Assembly (NCBI RefSeq): GCF_000801105.2
Contig: NC_079514.1
Location: 12,090,001-12,154,000 of the forward strand
DNA from: Raphanus sativus
Taxonomy: Eukaryota; Streptophyta; Magnoliopsida; Brassicales; Brassicaceae
Length of the DNA stretch: 64,000 nucleotides
Direction: 5' to 3'
The notes below the pieces were generated by a model, which was not told the DNA's origin, made no database searches, and saw only the letters and a list, made by a program, of their open reading frames with translations. The position numbers were made by a program, and so were the translations under genes. Positions 37,013 to 49,186 of this stretch are shown here, one piece after another (the stretch's first letter is position 1; each line of letters opens with the position of its first letter).

Positions 37013-37953
37013 CTTATTTCTTTTCTCTTTTTTCTTGTAATTTCTCATACGACATCGACGAGGGGAGTTGTCTTATTTATAGGAAGAGTGAGGTTAGTGA
37101 TTGTTAAAGTTTTATGCACCCAAAATGGACGTGCTACAGGAGCTTTTGCCTTTACTTGTTTTAACAATTAAATATCAAATTACCTTTATTTGTGGGGCGT
37201 GTATATAGTTAGGTATTCTTTATTATGCCTTTCGCTTATGGTTGTTGATAATTTTATTTCATCACATGCATATTTCATTATGATATTTGTTTAGTACATA
37301 CGGTTATAATATTTGATAAATTCTTTAGAGAAATCTGACAACTTAACACTGATCTGTATTTCTATTTGTTTCTATCACTTATTTATATATATTTTGTTTA
37401 AATCACTTATTTATGTTTTGAAAACGTGTTTTGTATTTAACATTTTCTCAAAGATTAGCTATACTCTATCCCCTTCTTTGTACGACAGAATCACAGCGAC
37501 AAACCACTAACGATATACCACTAATTATGCAGCAGGCTACTAAATAAAATACTAAATAAAATACTTTTCATTTTTTTCAAAAAATGAACTTTTTTAAAAA
37601 TTAATAACTCTATAAATTAATAAATTGTCATAGTCCTATTATTATTAATTTATAGAAGTTTTACTATAGTTCTAAACTGCTACTTTGATATTACATTGAA
37701 CAAAAGAAAAACATAAAGACACAAACCTTGATTTCATTCGAGAAGATAGAAACATTGTTAAAACAACATTGATGTTGATGTTGTGTCAACCTCCTCAGAC
37801 ACCTTATATTACTTTTGAAATCTCTATCCTTTTGCCATCACAAAACTTGGAAGTTACTATACACATAATGTAACACAGGAACATCAATCCATTAATTTGT
37901 CTTTGATCCTAAGGAATGTGGGGGTTATGATTTGAAATGATTTGGAAGTGGGT
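37013..37953. other. ABCB8 promoter and spacer
   Basis: AT-rich and non-coding, except a minus-strand exon relic that begins at the right edge of this interval. Confidence 0.5.
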
Positions 37954-38086
37954 TCATGTAAACAATGAGGCTGCATCTTTGGAGTCGTTGGATTTATTAA
38001 AGTTTGTATCAGCTGCTGAGTCTATGCAATATGGAATCATGGGAACTTTATGTCCACCTCCGCTTAAGAAATCTTCTGAGAACGTC
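37954..38086 (-). pseudogene. Orphan terminal exon
   Basis: A good acceptor (TTCTTACAG) at 38087 is followed by an open stretch with a phase-1 start: TFSEDFLSGGGHKVPMIPYC and ...DSAADTNFNKSNDSKDAASLFT, then TGA. No upstream exon, start codon or matching ORF lies in the 2.4 kb to its right, so this looks like the last exon of a lost gene. Family not recognised. Confidence 0.45.
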
Positions 38087-38197
38087 CTGTAAGAATTTAA
38101 CAAAAGATGCAAGATAGTGAATGAATAATGGTTTAAAAAGCTGTGAAAAATGAGGTGATAGAGATCATGGGAATCTATTGCTTGTTAAAGTGTCATA

Positions 38198-38250
38198 TTT
38201 GGGTTGATTTTAATTAATAGCCCAATTTTTTGGGTTGATTTTAATTAATA
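38198..38250. repeat. 22-bp direct repeat with a 9-bp spacer
   Basis: TTTGGGTTGATTTTAATTAA, extended by TA, is present at 38198 and 38229 with GCCCAATTT between. No A-tail of any length. Confidence 0.7.
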
Positions 38251-38714
38251 TAGTTTTAAAAAGTGTCATATTTGGGATTTTTTCTGTCTTTATCATGTCA
38301 ACCATGTATGTTAAATCCTTTTTTCTCTAAACCTTGAAACATACTATATTTATCTTTTTTACTGTAAGATACCATTTCTGAAAATAAATAAACATTACTT
38401 GAAACATACTATAGGAATGTGAGTCATGTTAAATTCTGGATTTGAATAACATTTATCCAAAAGAAAAAAAAGCATTGATGGAAGTTACGAAGGTAAATCC
38501 CATTGACATATCCCTTTTGTGACTCCTAATCATGTTCAGAGCTCTAAATTAAGTATACAAATTTGAAAACAATCATTATTAGCTCAAAACAAAATGAGTA
38601 CAATTTAGTATCTTCAGATTAAATTTTCTAAGGATATATAGTTTGTTCATGCTTTAAAATTGAATTAGAAGTTCTTAAAATAAGAATTTATATATATATA
38701 TATATTTTTTTTTT

Positions 38715-39115
38715 CAAGGTTCTAGAAAATCGGTCTAGACGGTGCTTAGGCGGAAACTCGATCCCATCTAAAACGATTTTTAAAAAAATTCTATTTATAA
38801 GATTCAAATGGTTTAAAATGTTCTAACTTATTTTAAATTGATCTAAATTAGTCGAAATATGTTAAATTAAGAAATATTGATAGTATAATCCAAAAATTTA
38901 TTTAATTTATTTTGTTTTCAATATCTAATTTTGATAACTCATCACAATAATTTAATAACTAAATTTAAAAATTAAAATATCTCATATAAATGTAAAACAT
39001 ATATAAAATAAATCAAATTTATAATTTGTTAACGTCTAGGCCTCGCCTAGATTCCGAATAATCCGCATAATCGCTAGTCTTCTATAAATCGATTAGTTAT
39101 CGCCTAAGGATTTTT
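38715..39115. mobile_element. Possible hAT-like MITE with TCTAGACGGTGCTTAGGCG end
   Basis: GGTTCTAGAAAATCGGTCTAG opens the element, and a related inverse sequence with CGCCTAAGGATTTTTTGAA closes it. ATATATATATT lies on both sides. This resembles a repeat widespread in plants, but its inverted ends match only partly. Confidence 0.35.
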
Positions 39116-39397
39116 TGAATATATATATTCTAGATTAACATGGGGTAATCTATCAATATTTTGATATTTAAAATTGTAACCGTTGACATAATACCTCTTG
39201 AAAAGAATTTTGGTGATGTGGATCGGGGTCTTGAACTAAAGTTACTAAACTATCTCCTAATCGTAAATGTTTCTGTTCAAAATATACTAAGACTCAAACT
39301 AAAATGGAAAGTAACATACATACACTAAAGACGGAACACATACTAACGGTCTAATTGCCTTGCCTCCTAACTGCAATGGAACACCTTGTTCTTCTTC

Positions 39398-39438
39398 TTC
39401 TTTTTGATAACTTTTTTTTTTTTTCTTTTTGATAACTT
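39398..39438. repeat. Mini-insertion, 16-bp repeat around pure poly-T
   Basis: TTCTTTTTGATAACTT at 39398 and 39423 with nine Ts between. Confidence 0.7.
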
Positions 39439-40330
39439 AGTTTACTAAATACACTTGATAAAGCTTTCTTAGGCTGATTTATAAACATATAATATTAAAC
39501 ACTGGCTTAGACACAACATCATACCTATCTGTAGGTATATAAAATTGTCTAAGAACTTCGTTACAATTTGTTTGTACATTACTCTTTTCCGATATTGGTT
39601 AATAGGTTTTGTTTGCGTTCTACACGTTTGTTATGAGCCTTGCATATTTTTTTCAGAATATTTGCAATCAATTTAATATTTTCTTCTCTATTTTTAAAAT
39701 ATTTTTTTATTCTTTAAAATAGAACCTTCTAAAATCTTGTATTTCTATTGCAAATAATAATTACTTTATGTTCTTATAGTTTTTTTTGTTTGTTTTGTGT
39801 ATTACTCAAAAAGTAATTTATTATTTCACTTTTAATTTTTGTAATAAATATTTTCTAATAATACTTTTCATAAATTTATGAACATAATCTTTTTAAAATA
39901 TATTTTCTACTAAATGCTTATAGTGTTACCTAAGTATATCTATAGGTTCATCCACCGTCCACGTAGGATGTATCCCCTTGTCTCCACCCTTCATCCGTTG
40001 GTAGCGTATATGAGATGATTAAACACTTTAATAAGAAGTTATACGCGTTAAAAAAAATTTATTACGCGTTAAAGTACATATAAGAGTAAGAAAAAATCCA
40101 AGGTTCGTTATTGCAATAGCCGTACTCACATATGCATGTATGCCTACTTTTTCTTCTTTCTCTAAATGCATGCCTGCATCTAGACAAGTGTTTGATTTTG
40201 GTGATGTAAAGAATATGTTGAAAATCTGGTAAATTCATTTATTTGATATTATCCAAACAAAGGAATAGACATAGATCACAATTCACAAGTGTCATCAGAA
40301 TCCAGACCTGTTCAATTATTAGGTTTTATT

Positions 40331-40380
40331 AAAAAATCTGGTATTCAATGTTTGACCAAAAAAAATCTGGTATTCAATGT
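40331..40380. repeat. Mini-insertion with 21-bp flanking repeat upstream of ABCG38
   Basis: AATCTGGTATTCAATGT preceded by A-run at 40331-40351 and 40360-40380 flanks TTGACCAA, reading as a TTGACC-A(n) insert. Confidence 0.85.
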
Positions 40381-40552
40381 GTCACCCTCAAAATAAGAAC
40401 TTGTCATTTGAATATGTATGTATGCATGCATTTACAGCCAGATCAAAATAATCTACTGTCCCAAAATATTTCAGTAGTTCTGTAGGCTTCCAATATTACA
40501 TCTAAGAAGAGAGTTAAGAGGAGAAAAAAAAGCTTGAGGAAGAGAAGAAGCA

Positions 40553-43500
40553 ATGGCACATTACAGAGCCGGCTCAGAGGTAGAGAACGTATTAAACGAT
40601 AGAAACACTAGTCGCCGGGAGAAGGAGGAAGATGAAGATGAAGCCATGAAATGGGCGGCTCTGGAGCGTCTTCCTACGTACGACCGGGTTAGGAAGGCCA
40701 TGCTAAGAGGGATCACAGGAGGTTTCAAGGAGATTGACATTAAGGATCTTAGCCTCGTGGAGAGAAAGGAGCTATTTGATAGAGTGGTTGCAATGGACGA
40801 CGATGATTGGCATGGATTCTATCTACGAAGGCTAAAGAGACGCACCGATAGGTAAATAACACCCCTGACCATATTGATTATAAAAAAGTTACACTTGAAA
40901 TTTTAATTTATAACTTGTCTTAAACAAAACAGAGTCTCTTTGAATCTCCCAACAATAGAAGTCAGATTTGAGAATGTGAACGTGACTACCGAAGCACTTG
41001 AAGGGAGCAGAGCTGTTCCCACAGTCATTAACTCATACGTTAGCATTGCAAAAGTAAACATATCATTACCTCTTGAGGTTTCCTGGGCAACAAGAAACTG
41101 ATCTGCAACGCCAGTTTCTACGATCCCTCACTGATCTCACCTACTCATTTAATTTTCTGTTAGGGTGTTGCAACTAAAATCGGAGTTCTTCGGAGTAAAA
41201 AAATAACAGTCTCCATTCTAAAAGATGTTAGCGGAATCATCAAGCCTGGCAGGTCCATCAACTATTTCTAGCTATTTGTTCTTTCATTACGTTTTAGACT
41301 CTAAAGGATATTAATCTATACGACTATACCTTATAGCCATAGGCTTCCACCATTAACAAATTATCATTTCTTTTGATCTTCCTACAGGCTAACTCTACTT
41401 TTAGGACCACCGGGCTCTGGAAAGTCGACCCTACTCAAAGCATTGTCTGGAAAGACAGAAAGTGGACTAAAAGTAAATATATACATCAATCTTTGATAGA
41501 AATTAAAGAATGCTTTTATGTATTTGAAGCAATGAATGATAACCTTGGGTTGTTTGACTGGTTAGTGTACAGGGAAAGTGACATACAATGGGCATGAAAT
41601 GCATGAGTTTGTACCTGAAAGAACTGCTGCCTATATCAGCCAATACGATGTTCATCTGCCAAAGCTAACAGTTCGAGAAACACTAAAGTTTTCCGCAAAA
41701 TGTCAAGGAGTCGGCACAGGCTACGGTATGAACCATTATCCTCCTTATTCTACAAGAATCTCTCCATTTTTTTTATCAAACCAAAAACATCTCTCCCCAA
41801 ATTGTTTATTGACATGTATGGTTGAGTAACAGATATGCTTGAGGAGTTACTGAGACGGGAGAAAGAATTCAATATCAAGCCAGATCCTTACCTAGATGCT
41901 CTAATGAAGGTACCATGAAAAATTATTAGCTAGAGAATTGCTAAAAAAAAATTTAATTGTCATCTGTTTTCATCAAGAGTGACATCTGATTTTTTCGCTC
42001 ATATTAAAAATCATTTAATTTTCTTTTTACCATCTATCAATAAACTAAATATTTTTCTCTCCTTAAATAATACATTCAAATAGTATAGTTAAAGTTAGAT
42101 TTTTATTAAATTTTTATATTGAAAATATAAAACGACAGTACTGAAACCAAATAAAATGCTAAAATACTCTTTAAAAATTGTTGTGATCTTCTTAACAGGC
42201 TTCAGTTATAAAAGGACACAAGGAGAATGTGGTTACAGATTACGTTTTAAAGCTTCTAGGACTTGAGATGTGTGCTGATACTATTGTTGGGGACAGTATG
42301 GAAAGAGGCATCTCTGGTGGGCAAAAGAAACGTGTAACTACCGGTACTAATGCGGAAACCTAATAGTATTTATGTCAGAACTGAAACGTACGTGTTCATG
42401 TTGTGACATAGTGTTTGTGTGTAGGCGAGATGTTGGTCGGACCTGTCGGAGCTTTCTTCATGGATAACATATCAGATGGTTTAGATAGCTCGACGACCTT
42501 TCAGATTGTCAAATGCGTCAAGCAAATGATCCAAGTTTTCGATAAAACCGCTCTTGTCTCTCTTCTCCAGCCTCCTCCAGAGACATTCGAGCTCTTTGAT
42601 GATGTTATTATTCTTGGAGAAGGCCGTATAATTTACCAAGGACCTAGAGAAGACGTCCTCGGCTTCTTTGAGTCTATGGGGTTTAGGTGTCCTGAAAGAA
42701 AAGGAGTTGCTGATTACTTGCAAGAAGTGAGTTCTTTTTTACTAAACCTAGTCTTTACTTAGTTACGTACTGATCAAGCTTTCACTTTTTTCAACTAGAT
42801 TTTATCAAGAAAAGATCAAGAACAATACTGGGCTAATCCAGACCTACCTTATCGTTATGTATCGGCAAAAAAGTTCGAGGAAGGATTCAGAACGTACAAT
42901 CTATGGAGCACAATCAGTTCTCAGCTAGCAACCCCATTTGATCGAGAGAAGAATCATAGAGCAGCCTTGACAAAGACTAGATATGGAGCTAGAAAGATGG
43001 AGCTACTAAAGGCCTGCTTGGTACGAGAACAGATTCTAATGAAAAGAAACATTAGAATCTTCGGCCTCAAGTCATTTCAGCTCATCTTCAATGCAATCAT
43101 GATATCCATTGTGTTTTCGACACAAAGGGAACACCACAACACGATAGAGGATGGTATCATCTACATGGGAGCTATCTTTTTAGAAATACAAATGATTGTC
43201 TTCTCTGGCTTCTTTGAACTTCCTATGACGATTGATAAGCTTCCCGTGTTCTACAAGCAACGTCGTTTCAGCTTCTATCCATCGTGGGCTTTCTCGTTAC
43301 CCGCCTCGGTCATCAACTTTCCTATATCATTCGTCGAAGTCTTGATTGTGGTCATTATAACTTATTACAGCATTGGATATGATCCAACCATCACATCGTA
43401 AGCTTATTATCTCCACATTAATTTGGTGTAGAGTTATCTATATTATGTTGTTTTAACTTTTCTTTTTATTACAGAGTTTTAAAACATTACTTGATTCTAG

Positions 43501-46500
43501 CATTGTGTGGACAAACGTCGTATGGATTTTTTCGGTGTATCGCCGCAGTGACTAGGAACCATGTGGTTGCAAACACAATCGGATGTCTTGTTTTGATGTG
43601 GCTGATGACATTCAGTGGATATGTCTTGTCTCGACGTAAGTTTTTGACGTTTTTGTTGTTATTCAGAATCATTTTATGCTTGTATGGTGGATAAACTAAC
43701 TAGTGATGAACTCTATAATGGTGCAGACCAAGTCCACAAATGGTTGACATGGGCGTATTGGACATCCCCGGTTATGTACATTCAGACAGCTGTTTCCGTT
43801 AACGAGTTCCGCAGCAAGTCATGGAAAGATGTAAGTTCTTGTAAACCCTTTCTTGACTTGCAAGTTTCACATGAGACAAAAATAAAATTACTATGTAGTG
43901 CACAATTTGCAGGGTCTTGGAGTAGCGATTTTGAAGTCTCGAGGATTTTTTGTGGAGACTTACTGGTACTGGATTGGACTTTTGGCATTGGTCACAGCCA
44001 CAATTCTCTCCAACATTGTTACATCTTTGTGTCTGGCTTTTCTTAAACGTGAGTGTCCTCACTTCATCTCTATGTATAAATGAAAGTTATATCCATTACA
44101 TGTGAATACATTACTCATGTAGAATATGGAGTATCCAAGTCTGCGGTTTTACGGGATGAATGTGAAGACGGTACTAGCAATGCATATTCAAGTAAAGTCT
44201 ATAACGTCTCTTCTCACTTTTCATCTACTTAAAGTTTTTATGATCTCAAATATATAGCTTGAATCTTATAGGTGTGGCGACAAAGAGAACTTCCAACGAC
44301 AAGAAACTGCGTATACCCTTCAAGCCTTTATACATCACGTTCGAGAACATCATATATTCTGTTGATACTCCAAATGTAAGTAAATAGCATTTTAAGTAAG
44401 AGTATTTGGGAGAGAAACTAAAGAATAGAGAAAATTTTGTAGGAGATGAAAAAAAGAGGGGTAAAAGATGATAAACTAGTGCTACTTAATGGACTAAGCG
44501 GTGCTTTTAGGCCCGGTCATCTCACTGCACTAATGGGCATGAGTGGAGCAGGCAAAACTACTTTGATGGATGTTTTAGCCGGGCGCAAGAACACTGGTTA
44601 CATTACAGGGGACATCAATATCTCTGGCTTTCCTAAAAATCAGGACAGCTTTGCTCGTGTTTCAGGGTACTGTGAACAGTTTGACATACATTCCCCTCTA
44701 CTAACTGTCTATGAGTCCCTTCTTTATTCTGCATGGTTGAGGTTACCTCCTAATATCGACGCAAGTACTCGAGAGGTTTGTTGCTTCTTAATCTATGATG
44801 TGATGATGATGATGATGATGATGATCAATATCTTTTCCAGAAACCATATAAACTAATGATAGAAATGTGCAGCTTTTCATTGAAGAGGTGATGGAGTTGA
44901 TAGAGTTAGAACCATTGAAGGATATGTTAGTTGGTTATGTTGGAATAAGCGGTCTTTCGACTGAGCAAAGAAAGAGAATGACAATCGCTGTAGAGCTTGT
45001 AGCCAATCCATCTATTCTTTTCATGGATGAGCCAACATCTGGCTTGGATGCAAGAGCTGCTGCCATTGTCATGAGGACTGTTAGAAACACTGTTGACACT
45101 GGAAGAACTGTTGTGTGCACCATTCATCAACCTAGTATTGATATCTTTGAATCCTTTGATGAGGTAACTCTACATACTTATTTCTCTTTATGTTTTATCA
45201 TTACTTTCTACCTTTACTTATGCATATAAGTTTTGTTTTATTAGCTTTTCTTATTGGCTAGAGGTGGAGAAGAGATCTATGTTGGTCCGATAGGCCACAA
45301 TTCCTCAAAACTAATTGAATACTTTGAGGTAAGAAAGAAGAAAGTGAATCATCGTCTCATTTAGAGGGCTAAAATGAATGTTTCATTCGGCTTAATTTGA
45401 TTCCTTACACTAACTAAATAAGATGTTTGTAGGGAATAAGAGGGGTAGGTAAGATCAAGGAAGGTTATAATCCAGCAACATGGGCACTGGAAGTAACAAC
45501 AAGGGAACAAGAAGATGTTCTTGGTGTTAGATTTGCTCAAGAATACAAAAACTCAAACCTCTACAAGTAAGTTGACTTATAACGTTCCCATTCATAGGTT
45601 CACAAAGTAAACTCACTAATGTTTTTTGTGTGTGGGAAGCAGGAGAAACAAAGATCTAATTAAGGAACTAAACAATGTTCCACCTCATGCACAAGACATT
45701 CATTTCTCAACAAAGTACTCACAATCCTACCTCACACAGTTCCAAGCTTGCCTGTGGAAGCTACACAAATCATACTGGAGAAACGTTCCTTACAACGCCG
45801 TGCGTCTTTGTTTCGCCGCCGCGGTTGGAATCTTGTATGGGATCATTTTCTGGAGCCTTGGTCAAAGAATGGGAACAAAAGAAGATATATACAACAGCGT
45901 AGGCGCTATGTCAATCGTTGTTGGCTTCTTAGGCTCACAAAGTGCGGCCACGGTGCGTCCTGTGGCCATAGCTGAGCGTACTGTCTTTTACCGAGAGACC
46001 GTCGCTGGAATGTACTCTGCTCTACCATATGCATTCTCACAGGTATGTACATAATACATGCATTCACACTTATTTCATTTCTATATATACTAACAAACCT
46101 AAGTTTTGGTTTCTAAACAATTTTTGAAGATGATCATTGAGATCCCATATACAATGGCACAAGCATGGATCTATTCAATTTTTGTCTATGGGATGATTGG
46201 ATATGAATGGACTGCTTCCAAGTTTTTGCTATACACATTCTTTACTTTCATTACCATCCTCTACTACATCTACACTGGCTTCATGCTCATTGCAGTAAGC
46301 CCTAATCAAGAAACAGCTGCGATACTCAATGGTATCATCTCCACAACGTTGAACGTCTTCTCAGGATTCACCATTCCTCGTCCTGTAAGTAACCAAAGAC
46401 TAATCATGCAGACTCTTTCTAAAACTTCATAACCAAAATGCTTATAGTTAATATGATGTTTTTGCAGAGAATGCCAGTGTGGTTGAGATGGTTCCCTTAC

Positions 46501-46725
46501 GCTAGTCCAGCGTGGTGGGGGTTGTATGGATTGACTATATCTCAGTATGGAGATGTAGAGACGAGGCTTGATACTGGTGAGACGGTGAAAGAGTTCATGA
46601 AAAACTATTATGGTTATGAACATGACTTCTTGTGGGTTGTGTCACTTGTCATCATTGCTTTCTGTTTGCTCTTTGCCTTTATCTATGCCCTCTCGGTTAA
46701 GACTCTCAACTTCCAAAAGAGGTGA
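40553..46725 (+). CDS. ABCG38: PDR-type ABCG transporter, full length
   Basis: Twenty-one exons, first 40553-40851, last 46468-46725, give a closed 1,401-aa frame with the NBD-TMD-NBD-TMD order of pleiotropic drug resistance half-repeats. NBD1: Walker [10 protein letters not shown] (176-184), signature ISGGQKKRV and Walker [17 protein letters not shown]2: Walker [25 protein letters not shown] and [12 protein letters not shown]. Exon 5 begins at 41566; the closer AG at 41572 would break the frame. PDR proteins export terpenoids, phenolics or hormones at the plasma membrane; the substrate is unknown here. It matches At3g30842. Confidence 0.92.
41758..41796. repeat. Mini-insertion with 8-bp flanking repeat (ABCG38 intron 5)
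   Basis: ATCTCTCC at 41758 and 41789 flanks a 23-bp insert that is A-tailed on minus (GTTTTTGGTTTGATAAAAAA). Confidence 0.55.
44803..44823. repeat. (GAT)n microsatellite in ABCG38 intron 15
   Basis: Seven GAT units just after the exon 15 donor, so not in coding sequence. Confidence 0.8.
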
Positions 46726-46943
46726 GAGGCTTTGTTGTGAAACCTAAGTTCAACTTTCTTTCTCTACAAGTTATCTATGTATAAACTACACTGATCCGAG
46801 ATATATATAGTTTAAAGATTTATGTATACAAGTGAGAAACCATAAGACACATTGGTAAAATGATTAGTAAAAAAGTTTTTTATTGTAATCTTTTGATACT
46901 TTTATTACACTTCCAAATAAAATTGCAAAAAAGTTTAGGAAAC

Positions 46944-48581
46944 TCATACCTCAAGCTTAAGAAACTTAGTGATGACTCCCATCATTTCACCACCATGGAA
47001 ACGACCAAGACACCCTCTCGCAGCTGCAATCTCACTCAACTCCGCAACTGAATCACCACCAATAGCTTGATGAGTCTCCTTTCTCCCACCTTCTTTTCCG
47101 GTGACATCTCCATCAGACTCCACCACCTTTGGAAGTGGAAAAGGCTCCAAAGACGTCTCTAACAGTGCTGATTCTCCTCCAACAGCACTCACAAACTCTC
47201 TTAACCTGCACATCGTGAATGGGACCGGCTCGAAGCTGTGGTCTCCATACTCAACCGGAGTAGAGTGATCACCGGTCACACACAAGAAATACTGGTAGTT
47301 ACTACAAGACTCAGCTTGCCACAGAAGCTTAGCTAGCTGACGTATCGCCTTATCAACAGCCTCCAAGCCTTTGACTTTGAACATCGTCGCCTTATCGTGA
47401 CCAGCATCATCTATAGCCTTTATGTGAAGGAACCCGAAGTCATAACCCTCCGACCTTCCCTGTTTGTGCCCGTCCTCTCCCGGGACAAAGACATTGGGAC
47501 AAGGGTTCAAAGGAGCTGAGAGGGCGTTGGCTATAGCAACTGCTTTGGACGTGAGAAGCGTCCTGTAATCTCCAGTGGCTCCTGGAGCTTCTAGAATGTC
47601 GATACCGAGGGACATACCAAGTCCTGCTATGATCTTTGTCGGTGCTACCATACACGGCCACAAACCGTGCTTCTCTTCGAAAGGAGGAACCTCTATTCGA
47701 ATGCCACAGCCTCTTAGAAGCACGAGGTTAGCGATGTTCTTGCCTTGTGAAAGTCTCTTTGCGTTAACAGGGTGGGAGACAAGAATGCGTGATATCTCCT
47801 TGGATAGTTCGTTGACGACGTTAGCTGTGTGTTTGGCTTCTTCTGATTCATCCAGAGGTTTAGCTTCGAGAAGCAAACGGTTATCCTTCAAAGGATCTGT
47901 TCCTGAGATGTTCCCACTGAGCTTTGGCCCTTTTACAACCACTCCACATCTGTGTTCCGTTGCGTATCTGTTACACAAAAGATCTTTGCTTTAGCACACA
48001 AAACCAAAAACATCATAAAGAGAGTTAGTAACAGTACCTGACTCTCACTTCATACTCAGGGAAAGAAGGAAGCTTCATTCCATCAAGAGCTGCACATAGT
48101 ATAGGCCCTTCTTCTTCGAAATGCCGGTCGGCTCTTCGGCTAACAACAACGCCAGTTTCCTCATCCAACGTCGCAAAGTTAGACTGCACCAATATCAAAC
48201 TCAGTGTTCTTGAACATTGATCAAACCTATAAAAAACTGACCAAAAGAATCTAAGACTCTAAGTCACACCTTGAAAGCTATATCACCTGGTGACATTGCT
48301 AACCCTGCACCCATCGACTCAAAGGCGCCGCGTCCTCTGTAGTACACTCTGGGGTCATAACCCATCAGAGAGAGGTGAGCAGTGTCGCTGCCGCATCCCA
48401 ATCCAACTTCCACTGGATCCATCAGACCATTGATTCCAGCTGACGCGATTGCGTCGAGATTAGGTATGTTTGCTGCTTGCAGAGGAGTCTTGTAGCCTAA
48501 CCTCGGTATCGAGACATCTCCCAAACCATCGATCAGGACAAAAGCAACTCTCTTTGTGACTTCTCCATCACCCTGTTCCAT
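46944..48581 (-). CDS. Archaeal-type cofactor-independent phosphoglycerate mutase
   Basis: Interconverts 3- and 2-phosphoglycerate by a metal-dependent phosphoserine mechanism. Exons 48270-48581, 48038-48183 and 46944-47967 give 493 aa. Key parts are FVLIDGLGDVSIPRLGYKTPLQAA (metal-binding Asp), GCGSDTAHLSLMGYDP (region of the catalytic Ser), DFGFLHIKAIDDAGHDKATMFK and TGDHSTPVEYGDHS (metal ligands). This is the alkaline-phosphatase-superfamily type found in archaea rather than the usual plant iPGM. It matches At3g30841. ATG at 48581 is preceded by a purine-rich leader. Confidence 0.9.
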
Positions 48582-49186
48582 CTCTGATCCAACTTCACAA
48601 AAAAGACTCGATCTTTAGAATTGAACATCACAAAAAGACTCGATCTTTAGATTTGAACATTCATAAAGACTTGATTTTCTTTTTTTTTTAAATGTTAACA
48701 ATCATCTCAAATCATCATGCAGAAAATGAAACAAAGGTATAGCGAGACGGATACAGACAGAGACAGAGTGATTAACAAAACTGAGAACACAGATTCGATA
48801 GAGAGTAGAGTCATGCATGATCCGAAAGTTGCGTTACCTGACAAAAGAAAGAGAGAACTGATCTTCAGAGAATGTAATTCTCTAGCATCATCATCAACTT
48901 TGTCTTTCAGATTGCTTTTTGGCTTGTTGTCTTAAGAATCTCTTTACAGAAGACAAGATATTTAAATTAACCCAAACCGGATCAGTATAAACCGAATCGG
49001 TTTAGATTGAACAAGCGTTATGCAAAACTTGGTGACTAGGGTTTTTGATAATATGGACAAAAGATGGGCCCTCGGTATAACAGCTCTAAGGTAGATTATT
49101 AATCAGATAATTTGTCTAGGCCCATCGATTTATTGGGTTGCCAGGATATAGAGTTCTGTATACATGGCCGCATGTAATATATATAA
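48582..49186. other. Leader and promoter of the phosphoglycerate mutase gene
   Basis: Short repeated stretch CACAAAAAGACTCGATCTTTAGA (two near copies, about 48597-48657). No coding sequence. Confidence 0.55.

Larger units (their letters stand above)
38087..40552. other. AT-rich spacer and ABCG38 promoter
   Basis: No gene on either strand. Contains three short direct-repeat insertions and a possible hAT-like repeat, listed separately. The 100 bp before the ATG at 40553 are purine-rich. Confidence 0.55.

Noticed and set aside
41573..41725. Apparent frameshift at ABCG38 exon 5
   Set aside because: Splicing at the nearest AG (41571-41572) breaks the frame, but the AG seven bases upstream (41564-41565) restores [11 protein letters not shown], in line with the family.
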